A DNA stretch of 20,038 nucleotides from JBCDBD01 sp039184335 (GCA_039184335.1 JBCDBD010000048.1:1-20038), one strand, 5' to 3'. Positions 1 through 8,307 are shown, numbered from the stretch's first letter. Notes: generated from the letters alone by a model not told the origin. Numbers and translations: made by a program.

Positions 1-77
1 ACGAGATGGTTCAGGAATACCTTGAACACCACAAGGGGTGTCCCAATTCTGAAAAGGGTAACTGGATTCTTGAGTGA
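1..77 (+). CDS. 3' end of an unidentified gene
   Basis: The third forward frame is open from the window edge to a TGA at 75-77 and encodes a C-terminal tail of 24 residues ending EKGNWILE. The residues (charged, with a His-His-Lys-Gly-Cys-Pro stretch) look like a real protein end, and the frame closes just before two hairpins, one of them a likely terminator. Frame 1 is also open here, to about 160, but its product is less protein-like and runs through both hairpins. I do not recognise the family, so no function is assigned. Confidence 0.5.
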   Translation, partial: EMVQEYLEHHKGCPNSEKGNWILE

Positions 78-83
78 TATTAA

Positions 84-131
84 AAAAGAATTTCATTCTT
101 TTGAGAAAACTATGGATTTCAAATCCATAGT
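84..131 (+). terminator. Two tandem hairpins, likely intrinsic terminator
   Basis: The first hairpin is AAAAGAAT (84-91) with loop TTC and ATTCTTTT (95-102). The second is a 9-bp perfect stem ACTATGGAT (109-117), loop TTCAA, ATCCATAGT (123-131), followed by a T-rich stretch at 134-147. They lie directly behind the partial plus-strand gene that stops at 77 and downstream of the minus-strand phosphoesterase that stops at 264, so they could serve both transcripts. Assignment rests on geometry only. Confidence 0.55.
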
Positions 132-153
132 GGTTTATTTTGATTTCTTACGG

Positions 154-165
154 TGGTAGCTACCA
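154..165. repeat. 12-bp perfect palindrome
   Basis: TGGTAGCTACCA is a perfect palindrome in the short gap between the partial gene and the converging phosphoesterase gene. It has no T-tract and is too short for a good terminator. It may be a protein-binding site or chance. Confidence 0.4.
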
Positions 166-263
166 TGTGAAAATGTCAAAATGGTTGTGTTCTCTAATTC
201 GATGTGGTATGGAGTTTTAAAAATATCAGGGTTATGGATTACATTTCCCAATAGTTTTCCATT

Positions 264-758
264 TTACCGTTTTCCCAATTCAATGACTTCCAAATCATTT
301 ATTTTGGTGCCATCTATTATAAATCGCAACATCGTCCTTACATGATGGAACCCATGCTTGCCACATGCACCGGGATTCATATGCAGTAATCCTAGCTTTC
401 TGTCCTGCATCACCTTAAGAATGTGCGAATGCCCCGAGATGAATAGCTTTGGTGGGTTTTTTCTGATTTCTTCCCGAACACGTGGATTGTATTTTTCAGG
501 ATATCCCCCAATATGGGTCATCCAAACATCGACATCCTCACATAAAAAACGATTGTGTTCAGGAAACTCTTTTTGGATCAAGTGGTTGTCAATATTACCA
601 AAAACCCCACGAACCGGGCTAAGCTGTTTCAATTGATCGGTGACCTCAAGGCTGCCGATATCGCCTGCATGCCATATTTCATCAGCTTGCTTGGCATATT
701 TTAAAATGGCCGCATCGATATGGCCATGAGTATCTGAAAGCAATAAAATTTTGGTCAT
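264..758 (-). CDS. YfcE/MJ0936-type metallophosphoesterase
   Basis: A 164-residue cytosolic calcineurin-like phosphoesterase of the small YfcE family. Metal-binding motifs appear in order: D9-x-H11 (SDTHG), G32-D33, G54-N55 (GNID), H82 (THIGG) and G109-H110-S111-H112. The length matches the family, which hydrolyses phosphodiesters with a di-metal centre; the physiological substrate is usually unknown and cannot be read here. The ATG at 758 starts at the conserved first strand (TKILLLSDTHG). It is divergent from truA across 85 bp and its start lies two bases from an 11-bp tandem repeat. Confidence 0.9.
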   Translation of the reverse strand: MTKILLLSDTHGHIDAAILKYAKQADEIWHAGDIGSLEVTDQLKQLSPVRGVFGNIDNHLIQKEFPEHNRFLCEDVDVWMTHIGGYPEKYNPRVREEIRKNPPKLFISGHSHILKVMQDRKLGLLHMNPGACGKHGFHHVRTMLRFIIDGTKINDLEVIELGKR

Positions 759-760
759 AC

Positions 761-782
761 GCTAAAAATATGCTAAAAATAT
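761..782. repeat. 11-bp perfect tandem direct repeat in a divergent promoter region
   Basis: GCTAAAAATAT occurs twice head-to-tail (761-771 and 772-782), two bases upstream of the phosphoesterase start codon and 61 bp before the truA start. The period is about one helical turn, which would place both copies on the same face of the DNA. Read on the minus strand the unit is ATATTTTTAGC. Confidence 0.7.
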
Positions 783-785
783 AGG

Positions 786-821
786 TTGGATTATGGCGTG
801 AAGCCGATTAATTTATCTTTA
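786..821 (+). promoter_or_regulatory. Possible Bacteroidota-type promoter for truA
   Basis: TTG at 786-788 and TATCTTTA at 814-821 resemble the Bacteroidota elements TTG and TAnnTTTG. The last base differs from consensus and the 25-base spacer is longer than usual. It lies in the only gap upstream of truA. Confidence 0.25.
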
Positions 822-843
822 ACTTTTAAAGCAAAGGATTCCC

Positions 844-1590
844 TTGAGATATTTTATCTGTTTTTCATTTTTCGGGAAAGCATATCACGGTTGGCAAAAC
901 CAACCCAATGCCATAACTGTGCAGCAGGTGTTGGAAAAGGCACTTACGACCTTGCTTAGGGCCAAAATAGATGTAGTGGGGGCAGGACGAACGGATACGG
1001 GTGTACATGCCAAGGAAATGTATGCGCATTTCGATAGCGACGAAATTGAAGACAGAATCTTGTTAAAACAACGTCTCAATGCATTTTTACCCGATGATAT
1101 TGCCATTCGGTCCATTCAAAAAGTGAAAGCCGATGCCCATGCACGATTCGATGCTTTTGAGCGGACGTACGAGTATTGGGTCATCAAAGAGAAAGATCCT
1201 TTTTACAAAAATGCCACCCATTTGGTGAAATTGTCCTTAGATGTGGAAGCTATGAACAGGGCTGCTTCCATTTTACTGCAATACCATGATTTTGAATGTT
1301 TTTCAAAATCAAACACAGATGTGAAGACGTTTCTGTGCAATATCAAAGAAGCGGTATGGAGCGAACAAGGGCGATTGTTGGTCTTTACCATAACAGCAGA
1401 TCGATTTTTGAGAAACATGGTAAGGGCCATTGTGGGAACTTTGTTGGATATTGGCATGGGGAAAAGGGCATCTGATGAAATGCATAACGTTATTAAAAGT
1501 AAAAGTAGGTCTAAAGCAGGGGTTTCCGTGCCTGCAAAAGGGCTATATTTGACCCAGGTTTCATACCAAGAAACGATATTCGATGAGTAA
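844..1590 (+). CDS. truA: tRNA pseudouridine(38-40) synthase TruA
   Basis: TruA converts uridines 38-40 of the tRNA anticodon arm to pseudouridine. The 248-residue product has the family's normal length, the N-terminal strand RYFICFSFFGKAYHGWQ, and the active-site motif GAGRTDTGVHA with catalytic Asp51. The C-terminal half has the expected RFLRNMVRAIVGTLLDIG helix. The start is TTG at 844, giving the usual N-terminus; no in-frame ATG is nearby. Its 3' end overlaps the ABC exporter start by 8 bp, so the two are probably translationally coupled. Confidence 0.95.
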   Translation: MRYFICFSFFGKAYHGWQNQPNAITVQQVLEKALTTLLRAKIDVVGAGRTDTGVHAKEMYAHFDSDEIEDRILLKQRLNAFLPDDIAIRSIQKVKADAHARFDAFERTYEYWVIKEKDPFYKNATHLVKLSLDVEAMNRAASILLQYHDFECFSKSNTDVKTFLCNIKEAVWSEQGRLLVFTITADRFLRNMVRAIVGTLLDIGMGKRASDEMHNVIKSKSRSKAGVSVPAKGLYLTQVSYQETIFDE

Positions 1591-3355
1591 CGAGGCTGAA
1601 ATAGGGAAAGCGTTCGATTTTAGACTTTTTAGGCGTGTTTTTACGCATACCGAACCTTATCGTTTGAATTTTTTAGGTGTTGCCTTTGTTGCCATCTTGC
1701 TCTCGGCCTTTGCGGTATTGACCCCACTGATCGTAGGGGAAATTGTTGATACGGCCATCAAAAATAAAGATCAAGAGCTGTTGTTCTTTTTGGTCTTGGC
1801 GATGTCGGGGGTGCTCGTAGGCGAGGTAATATGCCAACTGTTGTTTACGTACTTCGCAAATTTATTGGGTGAGTCGGTCATCAAGGATGTCAGGATACTC
1901 TTGTTCAGGCATATGATGGACTTTAAGATGGGCTATTTTGACAATTCTTCCATTGGTGTCTTGGTGACCCGTGCCGTGGCAGACATGCAGCGTATAGGAG
2001 AGATTTTTAGCCAAGGTTTTTTTGTGATTGTTGCCGATTTATTGAAGATGTTGGTGGTGGCATTGGTCATGCTTGTTCTGAACTGGAAATTGGCACTTAT
2101 CGTATTTGCGGTACTCCCTATCATACTGTATGCCACCAGGCTCTTTCAACAAGCAATGAAGGTGGCCTTTATTGAGGTTAGGGCCCAAGTTGCCAACCTT
2201 AACTCATTTGTGCAAGAGCGTATTGCCGGAATGAAAATCGTACAGTTGTTCAACCGTGAGAAAATTGAAAAAGAGAAATTTAGGAGCATCAATGAAAAGC
2301 ACCAAAATGCCTGGCTAAGAACAGTGTGGTACAATTCCATCTTTTTTCCTGTGGCCGAAATCGTATCCTCGATTACAGTCGGGTTGATTGTTTGGTTTGG
2401 CGGTCTACAGAATGTAGCAAACATTTCGGCAGAGGAGTATGGGACCATTTTCGCTTTCATTCTTTTATCGAGTATGCTTTTTAGACCGTTACGCCAAATA
2501 GCGGACAAGTTCAATATATTACAAATGGGTATGGTGGCCGCAAATAGGGTGTTTAAAATTTTGGACACCGAAAGCCATATTATAAATAATGGGACCATTG
2601 AAAAATTGGATGTCCAGGGCCATATCAAATTTTCAGAAGTACGATTTGGTTATGTAGAGAATGAAGAGGTACTTCACCGTATTTCTTTTGATGTCGAAGC
2701 AGGAGAGACCGTAGCCATTGTCGGTAGCACTGGAGCAGGTAAATCGACCATTATCAATCTGCTCAACCGTTTCTATGAAATCAATTCGGGAATGATTTTA
2801 ATAGACGGTACCGATATTCGTGAATATGCACTTAAATCGCTTCGGTCACACATTGCCATTGTCTTGCAAGATGTTTTCTTGTTTGCAGATACCATCGCCA
2901 ACAATATTTCGTTGCGTGATAATACTATTGGTATGGAAGAAATTGAAACAGCTGCGCAACAGATTGGGGTACACGATTTTATTTCAAGTCTTCCGGGAGG
3001 GTATCAATACAATGTTAGGGAAAGGGGCAGTATGCTATCCAGCGGTCAGCGGCAGTTGATAGCGTTTTTAAGGGCCTACGTGAGTAACCCCAGCATCTTG
3101 GTGCTCGATGAAGCGACCTCTTCTGTTGACACCTATTCAGAACAGTTGATCCAACGGGCCACAGAAAAAATTACAGAGGGAAGGACTTCCATTATCATTG
3201 CCCACCGATTGGCCACCATCAAAAAAGCAGATAAAATTTTGGTGATGGATGCCGGTAATATCGTTGAAACAGGAACCCATAAAGAGCTATTGAAGAAAGG
3301 GGGGTACTACAGCGATTTGTACGAAGCCCAATTTCTTGCAGAAGAAATGGCTTAA
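1583..3355 (+). CDS. MsbA-like ABC exporter (fused TM and ATPase half-transporter)
   Basis: A 590-residue half-transporter, expected to act as an inner-membrane homodimer. Residues about 25-330 hold six hydrophobic helices (ABC type-1 exporter fold). The ATPase half has Walker A GSTGAGKST (381-389), signature LSSGQ (485-489), Walker B ILVLDE with catalytic Glu510, and the H-loop His541 in IIIAHRLATI. All key residues are present, so it should be active. MsbA-type proteins flip lipids, lipid A precursors or drugs; the substrate cannot be told from sequence. It overlaps truA, and its stop shares a TTAA tetranucleotide with the stop of the convergent gene at 3352. Confidence 0.9.
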   Translation: MSNEAEIGKAFDFRLFRRVFTHTEPYRLNFLGVAFVAILLSAFAVLTPLIVGEIVDTAIKNKDQELLFFLVLAMSGVLVGEVICQLLFTYFANLLGESVIKDVRILLFRHMMDFKMGYFDNSSIGVLVTRAVADMQRIGEIFSQGFFVIVADLLKMLVVALVMLVLNWKLALIVFAVLPIILYATRLFQQAMKVAFIEVRAQVANLNSFVQERIAGMKIVQLFNREKIEKEKFRSINEKHQNAWLRTVWYNSIFFPVAEIVSSITVGLIVWFGGLQNVANISAEEYGTIFAFILLSSMLFRPLRQIADKFNILQMGMVAANRVFKILDTESHIINNGTIEKLDVQGHIKFSEVRFGYVENEEVLHRISFDVEAGETVAIVGSTGAGKSTIINLLNRFYEINSGMILIDGTDIREYALKSLRSHIAIVLQDVFLFADTIANNISLRDNTIGMEEIETAAQQIGVHDFISSLPGGYQYNVRERGSMLSSGQRQLIAFLRAYVSNPSILVLDEATSSVDTYSEQLIQRATEKITEGRTSIIIAHRLATIKKADKILVMDAGNIVETGTHKELLKKGGYYSDLYEAQFLAEEMA

Positions 3356-4137
3356 GTCCCTCCTTTGGTAGGAGCAAAATCATGAAGCGAAATTTCACCG
3401 GTTAACAACAACAGTAAGGGTATGACCAATGATGTTGCTAGATAAAGCAAGGTGAATACAGCACAGAAAAGAAGTGCCCTGGCGATAAATTCAATTCCGG
3501 TGTCCTTTGATATTTTCTTGATCACATATGTGGTGTACACGTACATTGATACCACGGTCAGCAATGCAAATTTTGCATAGAGTTCTGGCTTTGAAAACAG
3601 TATAACGATTGAGGGAATAAAGATAAATAGGCTGTAATGGGCCAGGGTATACATGAACACAACAACCCTTTCTGAAAAATTATACTGCTTCTTTTGAAAA
3701 TTGAGCCAACTGGCCGCAGCCATAATGGGGATATAAAAAATAAAAATAAGTGACTGAAAATCAAAAGTGTAGTCCATTATCTTTTCAGAGGACTGCCCGG
3801 CGTTTCCGGTGTTGAAAACATCAAAGTTGAGTTTGTCGGAAAGCTTGGTCATCAAAAAAGCGATAAAACCTGATAGAGTAAGGGCTATGCCAAGGTAACT
3901 GATTGGGTTCAGGTACTTTCTCCGTATTCCAGAAATGTAGTCATTGATCACGGTTTCAGGTTGTGTAAAAAGATGAATGAACGTTTTTACAAACGTATTG
4001 TCTAAATTAAAATAGCGTTCCAATACGTCATACCACAAATTTTTGAACGTGATCCGGTTTCGAATTACCTTGGCCCCACAATCGGGACAATAACGATAAT
4101 CTGTTCTTAAATTATGGCCACAATTTTTGCATTCCAT
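3352..4137 (-). CDS. Zinc-ribbon membrane protein, DUF3667-like
   Basis: A 261-residue protein with an N-terminal zinc ribbon (Cys3, Cys6, Cys17, Cys20), a conserved-looking segment about 30-75 (NTFVKTFIHLFTQPETVINDYISG, split by hydrophilic residues), and then four to six hydrophobic segments to the C-terminus. This layout matches DUF3667 proteins of Bacteroidota, whose function is unknown. Its ATG directly abuts the TAA of cdaA with no spacer, so it is very likely co-transcribed and coupled to cdaA and folP. A link to c-di-AMP signalling is conceivable from position only. The family call is from memory of the layout. Confidence 0.75.
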   Translation of the reverse strand: MECKNCGHNLRTDYRYCPDCGAKVIRNRITFKNLWYDVLERYFNLDNTFVKTFIHLFTQPETVINDYISGIRRKYLNPISYLGIALTLSGFIAFLMTKLSDKLNFDVFNTGNAGQSSEKIMDYTFDFQSLIFIFYIPIMAAASWLNFQKKQYNFSERVVVFMYTLAHYSLFIFIPSIVILFSKPELYAKFALLTVVSMYVYTTYVIKKISKDTGIEFIARALLFCAVFTLLYLATSLVIPLLLLLTGEISLHDFAPTKGGT

Positions 4138-4923
4138 TTAGGCCAAGTCCTTTTTGATGATATCGGTCAATTCGTCCATACTCTTATATAGCACAAATTC
4201 TCCATTTTTGATGTATGAAATAAGTCCGGTTTCTTCACTGACCACTAAACAAAGGGCATCGGTTTTTTCAGTGATGCCGACCGCAGCCCGATGTCTTAAC
4301 CCGAAACGAAGTGGAATGTTCCGTTCATTTGATACCGGTAATATGACCCGTGTGGCAGTAATGTAATTATCTTGTACAATGGCAGCACCGTCATGTAATG
4401 GGCTGTTTTTGTAAAAAATACTTTCGATAATGGGCTGGGTGACCTCAATATTCATCTTGTCGCCTGAAGTTTTGACAAAATCAAGATTGTTGGTGCGTTC
4501 AATAACAATGATGGCCCCTGTTTTGCCGACCCCCATGTTCCTGCATGCTGTTACAATTGCTTCAATATCGGTATCGGTTGGCATTGCCTCCTGTTTTAAG
4601 AACTTAAAATGGCGTATAAAATTTCGCTTCGAAGCAAAGTTGGTGGAACCTATCATCAATAGAAACTTTCGGATTTCTTGCTGAAAGACAATGATCAATG
4701 CGATCAGACCAATGTTCATGAAACCGCCGACCATACTACTGATCATTTTCATTTGCAGCAGTTCGGTCAATTTCCAGAGTGCCCAGACAATGACAATACC
4801 AATAAAAATATTGATGGCCACAGTACCTTTTACGAGTTTATAGATGTAATAGAGAAGAACAGCAACCAAAATGATGTCGATGACATCTGTGATTTTAAAT
4901 TCAAGAAAATTAAGAAAATCCAA
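4138..4923 (-). CDS. cdaA: Diadenylate cyclase CdaA (c-di-AMP synthase)
   Basis: A membrane-bound DAC-domain enzyme that makes cyclic di-AMP from two ATP. Of 261 residues, about 12-30, 36-54 and 62-82 form three TM helices, followed by a short coiled linker and the DisA_N catalytic domain. The signature motifs are intact: DGA at 178-180 (SPLHDGAAIV) and RHR at 210-212 (GLRHRAAVGI). Length and layout match CdaA (also called DacA). It lies 42 bp downstream of folP, a pairing I recall as common in Bacteroidota. c-di-AMP usually controls potassium and osmolyte balance; no target gene is recognisable here. Confidence 0.95.
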   Translation of the reverse strand: MDFLNFLEFKITDVIDIILVAVLLYYIYKLVKGTVAINIFIGIVIVWALWKLTELLQMKMISSMVGGFMNIGLIALIIVFQQEIRKFLLMIGSTNFASKRNFIRHFKFLKQEAMPTDTDIEAIVTACRNMGVGKTGAIIVIERTNNLDFVKTSGDKMNIEVTQPIIESIFYKNSPLHDGAAIVQDNYITATRVILPVSNERNIPLRFGLRHRAAVGITEKTDALCLVVSEETGLISYIKNGEFVLYKSMDELTDIIKKDLA

Positions 4924-4965
4924 ATGCTGTGTTTTTGTAAAATTAGCAAAAATAAGACAACCGCC

Positions 4966-5799
4966 TCAGTCTTTGTTTGCGCTTAGGGCACCCATCAAAT
5001 TGACACATTCCACAGCTTCTTTCACATCGTGTACCCTTAGAATATGGGCACCTTTCAACAGTGCAACCGCATGCATCGCCGTTGTAGCATTCAAGGCTTC
5101 TTCCGGATTGTTTTTCAAAAGCTTGTACAGCATTGATTTTCTGCTCAATCCGACCAGTATAGGAACATCAAGGTTTGAAAAAAAATCTAGGTTTGCCAAA
5201 AGGTGGTAATTCTGTGCCAATGTTTTCGAAAAACCAAATCCGGGATCTATAATGACATCATTGATTTTTTTTGATTGTGCGATGTTGATGCGTTCTGAAA
5301 AATAATAGGCCATGTCTCTTACCAAATCTTGGTATTCGGTATGGTCTTGCATATTTTGTGGGGTCCCTTTCATATGCATCATAATGTAAGGTACTTGATA
5401 TTTTGCCACTACATCGAACATTTCTAGATTCAATTGTCCGCTAGAAATATCATTGATCATAGTGGCACCATGGTCCAAACATTCCTTTGCCACTTTGCTT
5501 CTGAAGGTGTCTATTGAAAGTATGGCTCCCGCAAATTCCTTTGATATCACAGTCACTGTTTTCACGATGCGTTTCAATTCTTCCTCTTCGGTAATATCGA
5601 TGGCATCAGGCCTTGAGCTATAGGCTCCGATATCTATAAAGGTTGCCCCTTCTGCCAACATTTTTTCCACATGTTTCAAAATGGTTTTTTGATTCTGGTA
5701 TTTACCCCCATCAAAAAAGGAATCTGGAGTGAGGTTCAAGATTCCCATTACTTTGGGTACACTTAGGTCAATCAACTCGCCATTACAGTTTATGGTCAT
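4966..5799 (-). CDS. folP: Dihydropteroate synthase
   Basis: FolP condenses 4-aminobenzoate with 6-hydroxymethyl-dihydropterin diphosphate in folate synthesis and is the sulfonamide target. The 277-residue TIM-barrel protein has all signatures: MGILNLTPDSFFDGG (18-32, Mg-binding Asn22), GAYSSRP (58-64), Asp97 in LSIDTF, Asn116, the pABA loop MHMKGTP (141-147), IDPGFGFSK (184-192), LSRKSM with Lys221, and RVHDV (255-259). The ATG at 5799 gives a normal N-terminus. It heads the minus-strand folP-cdaA-DUF3667 group and is divergent from the DUF1599 gene over 92 bp. Confidence 0.96.
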   Translation of the reverse strand: MTINCNGELIDLSVPKVMGILNLTPDSFFDGGKYQNQKTILKHVEKMLAEGATFIDIGAYSSRPDAIDITEEEELKRIVKTVTVISKEFAGAILSIDTFRSKVAKECLDHGATMINDISSGQLNLEMFDVVAKYQVPYIMMHMKGTPQNMQDHTEYQDLVRDMAYYFSERINIAQSKKINDVIIDPGFGFSKTLAQNYHLLANLDFFSNLDVPILVGLSRKSMLYKLLKNNPEEALNATTAMHAVALLKGAHILRVHDVKEAVECVNLMGALSANKD

Positions 5800-5827
5800 T
5801 TCGAATAACTTCTTTTTCTGGTTTGAT

Positions 5828-5835
5828 TATCTTTG
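5828..5835 (+). promoter_or_regulatory. Candidate -7 promoter element for the DUF1599-tpiA group
   Basis: TATCTTTG is an exact match to the Bacteroidota -7 consensus TAnnTTTG and would start transcription about 50 bases before the GTG at 5892. No clear TTG -33 element is visible at the expected distance, so support is partial. It lies in the folP divergent gap, the natural promoter position. Confidence 0.4.
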
Positions 5836-5891
5836 GCCAGTGTTCCACTACACAAAACCCAGATTGAAATTTACACAAATTAATAGATTAA

Positions 5892-6434
5892 GTGCAGCAG
5901 ACTTCAGAACAATATGATTTGGTAATAGATGGCTGTAGACAACTGTTCAAAAAAAAGGCAAAAGACTATGGTACGGCATGGCGTATTTTGAGATTGCCAT
6001 CATTGACAGACCAACTGTTCATCAAAGCGCAACGTATTCGAGGGCTTCAGGAAAATGAGACCCAAAAGGTTGATGAAGATGAAGGGTCAGAATTCATAGG
6101 CATTGTCAACTATGCTGTGATGGCATTGATTCAGTTGCAAAAAGGAGTGGCTGAACAGCCAGATATGACGATTGATGAAGCCGTTGCACTATACGATGAA
6201 AAAGTAAAGCTGACAAAGGCCTTGATGGAAAACAAGAACCATGATTATGGAGAGGCGTGGCGAGAAATGCGCGTGAGTTCATTGACCGATTTGATCCTTC
6301 AAAAATTACTCCGGGTAAAACAGATCGAAGACAATGAAGGTATGACCTTGGTCAGCGAAGGTGTTGATGCCAACTACCAAGATATCATCAACTATGCAAT
6401 CTTTGCACTGATACACTTAAACAACAGGTCGTGA
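5892..6434 (+). CDS. DUF1599 protein with two tandem domain copies
   Basis: A 180-residue, mostly helical protein built from two similar halves. Half one (about 15-84) has KKAKDYGTAWRILRLPSLTDQ and later IVNYAVMALIQL; half two (about 108-178) has KNHDYGEAWREMRVSSLTDL and IINYAIFALIHL. This is the DUF1599 pattern (Pfam PF07659, which I recall as linked to nucleotide modification); no reaction is assigned. The start is GTG at 5892, the only one that keeps the full first half. Its TGA overlaps the GTG of the next gene (GTGA at 6431-6434), which suggests translational coupling. Confidence 0.85.
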   Translation: MQQTSEQYDLVIDGCRQLFKKKAKDYGTAWRILRLPSLTDQLFIKAQRIRGLQENETQKVDEDEGSEFIGIVNYAVMALIQLQKGVAEQPDMTIDEAVALYDEKVKLTKALMENKNHDYGEAWREMRVSSLTDLILQKLLRVKQIEDNEGMTLVSEGVDANYQDIINYAIFALIHLNNRS

Positions 6435-7534
6435 AATATTTGGTTGCCTTTTCAAGAATTGTTGTTGGCCTTTTATTTATTGTCAGTGGGTTGATCAAGC
6501 TTAATGATCCTGTAGGATTTTCATTTAAGCTTGAGGAATATTTTAGTCAAGGGGTGTTGGATTTGCCCTTTTTGATGCCCTACGCCTTGACCATTTCTAT
6601 TTTTGTGGTCATTGCTGAGGTGCTTTTGGGTATTGCACTGTTAGTGGGTTTTAAGTCACGGTTTACGGTTTGGAACTTGTTTGCAATGATAGTGTTCTTC
6701 ACTTTTCTCACGTTTTATTCAGCGTACTTTAACAAAGTGACTGATTGTGGGTGCTTTGGCGATGCCATTAAATTAACCCCTTGGCAGTCTTTTACAAAAG
6801 ATGTAGTGCTTTTTGTTTTGATTCTGGTATTGGTTTTTGGCATCAACCATATCAAGCCGCTTTTTGGCCGACTTGCCGGTATTGTTTTGGTGTTGGTCGC
6901 ATTGGCAGCCTGCGGCGTTTTTTGTTTTTATGTGTTGAACCACCTACCCGCAAAAGATTTCAGACCCTACAAAATAGGCGCGAATATCGAAGAAGGTATG
7001 GGCATACCTGTTGGTGCGCCAAAGGCGATTTATGAATACGCTTGGAGGTTTAAGGTGGACGGTAAAGAAAAAGTAGTGGTGACCAATGGTGACTATCCAG
7101 TGATCGATGGCAAGTTTATTGGGGTTACGACCACAGAGATACAAAAAGGCTACGAACCACCCATACACGATTTTACCATTGAAAAAAATGGGGAGGACTT
7201 TACCGATACCTACTTGCAAGAGAAAAAATTGGTGATGGTCATTGCCTACGATTTGGCAAAGAGCAATTACAATAGTTTTAAGGCGTTAAAAACAATGGTT
7301 GATAATGCCATCTCAAAAGGATACAAGGTCATTGGTATGTCGGCATCGGCAGGCGGAGATGGTTTTGCAAATGGGTTGGTGGAGCAGTACGGCCTGAATT
7401 TTGATTTTTATTTCACTGACGAAACGACATTAAAGACAATAGTACGCTCCAATCCAGGGATTTTGGTACTTAATAATGGGACAATTGTAGACAAGGTACA
7501 TTACAAAGACCTTCATAAATTAAAATTCAACTGA
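6431..7534 (+). CDS. BT_3928-like DoxX/MauE membrane protein with thioredoxin-like C-terminus
   Basis: The first 170 of 367 residues form about five TM segments (near 5-22, 50-72, 80-99, 121-138, 147-169) of the DoxX/MauE type, with a Cys-Gly-Cys pair (TDCGCFGD, Cys106 and Cys108) between helices 3 and 4. Residues about 180-367 are soluble, probably periplasmic, with a thioredoxin-like strand order but no CxxC motif. MauE relatives take part in disulfide or quinone redox chemistry; the role of this family is not settled. The GTG start overlaps the previous stop. Its place between DUF1599 and tpiA matches what I recall for the Bacteroides BT_3928 family. Confidence 0.85.
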   Translation: MKYLVAFSRIVVGLLFIVSGLIKLNDPVGFSFKLEEYFSQGVLDLPFLMPYALTISIFVVIAEVLLGIALLVGFKSRFTVWNLFAMIVFFTFLTFYSAYFNKVTDCGCFGDAIKLTPWQSFTKDVVLFVLILVLVFGINHIKPLFGRLAGIVLVLVALAACGVFCFYVLNHLPAKDFRPYKIGANIEEGMGIPVGAPKAIYEYAWRFKVDGKEKVVVTNGDYPVIDGKFIGVTTTEIQKGYEPPIHDFTIEKNGEDFTDTYLQEKKLVMVIAYDLAKSNYNSFKALKTMVDNAISKGYKVIGMSASAGGDGFANGLVEQYGLNFDFYFTDETTLKTIVRSNPGILVLNNGTIVDKVHYKDLHKLKFN

Positions 7535-7552
7535 TATAAAAACGTATAGAAT

Positions 7553-8302
7553 ATGAGAACCAAAATAGTTGCGGGAAACTGGAAAATGAATAAAAACCTG
7601 AAAGAAACCGAGGCACTTTTGACCGAATTGGCAGCAAAAATACCGGATACAGATGCTGAAATTATTGTTGCGCCCACCTTTGTGAATCTATCATCAGCGC
7701 AAAGTCACTTAGAATCATCTGTGATCCAGGTTGCTGCACAGAATATGCACTATGCAGAGCATGGTGCGTATACCGGAGAGATTTCAGCCGATATGCTGCT
7801 TGACCTTGAAGTTGAAACCGTGATCTTGGGGCATTCTGAAAGGCGTTCCCATTTTGGGGAGACTGATGGTCTATTGGCCAAAAAGGTGAAAACGGCAATA
7901 CAAAAAAACATGACCATCATTTTTTGTTTTGGCGAGGAATTGGAAGATCGAAAATCAGGTAATCACTTTGCAATAGTGGAAAGTCAGTTAAAAAATGCAC
8001 TTTTTGAATTGGAGGCAGCTTCATGGAAAAAGCTTGTACTTGCCTATGAGCCTGTTTGGGCCATAGGAACCGGCGAAACGGCTACCCCTGAACAAGCTCA
8101 GGAGATGCACGCGTTCATTAGAAAGACGATTGCGGCTGCCTACGGTGAAACACTTGCCGAACAAGTGTCGATCCTTTATGGGGGCAGTGTGAAGCCCAAT
8201 AATGCAGGAGATATTTTTTCAAAACCTGATGTAGATGGAGGCCTCATAGGCGGAGCTTCCTTAAAATCTGATGATTTTGTTGCCATCATTAAGTCCATTT
8301 GA
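7553..8302 (+). CDS. tpiA: Triosephosphate isomerase
   Basis: TpiA interconverts dihydroxyacetone phosphate and glyceraldehyde 3-phosphate in glycolysis and gluconeogenesis. The 249-residue cytosolic TIM-barrel has Asn9 and Lys11 (AGNWKMN), catalytic His94 (LGHSERR), catalytic Glu166 (AYEPVWAIGTG), the phosphate-binding loop YGGSVKPNN (209-217) and GLIGGASL near the end. Length and residues are normal. It starts at ATG 7553, 18 bp after the DoxX-like gene, and is probably in the same transcript. Confidence 0.97.
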   Translation: MRTKIVAGNWKMNKNLKETEALLTELAAKIPDTDAEIIVAPTFVNLSSAQSHLESSVIQVAAQNMHYAEHGAYTGEISADMLLDLEVETVILGHSERRSHFGETDGLLAKKVKTAIQKNMTIIFCFGEELEDRKSGNHFAIVESQLKNALFELEAASWKKLVLAYEPVWAIGTGETATPEQAQEMHAFIRKTIAAAYGETLAEQVSILYGGSVKPNNAGDIFSKPDVDGGLIGGASLKSDDFVAIIKSI

Positions 8303-8307
8303 CAGGC

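Noticed and set aside
358..636. Plus-strand open frame opposite the phosphoesterase
   Set aside because: It lies inside a gene with all metallophosphoesterase motifs on the other strand and has no recognisable protein character.
2146..2628. 160-codon minus-strand frame inside the ABC exporter
   Set aside because: It is a shadow of the conserved exporter frame; the plus-strand product has intact ABC motifs.
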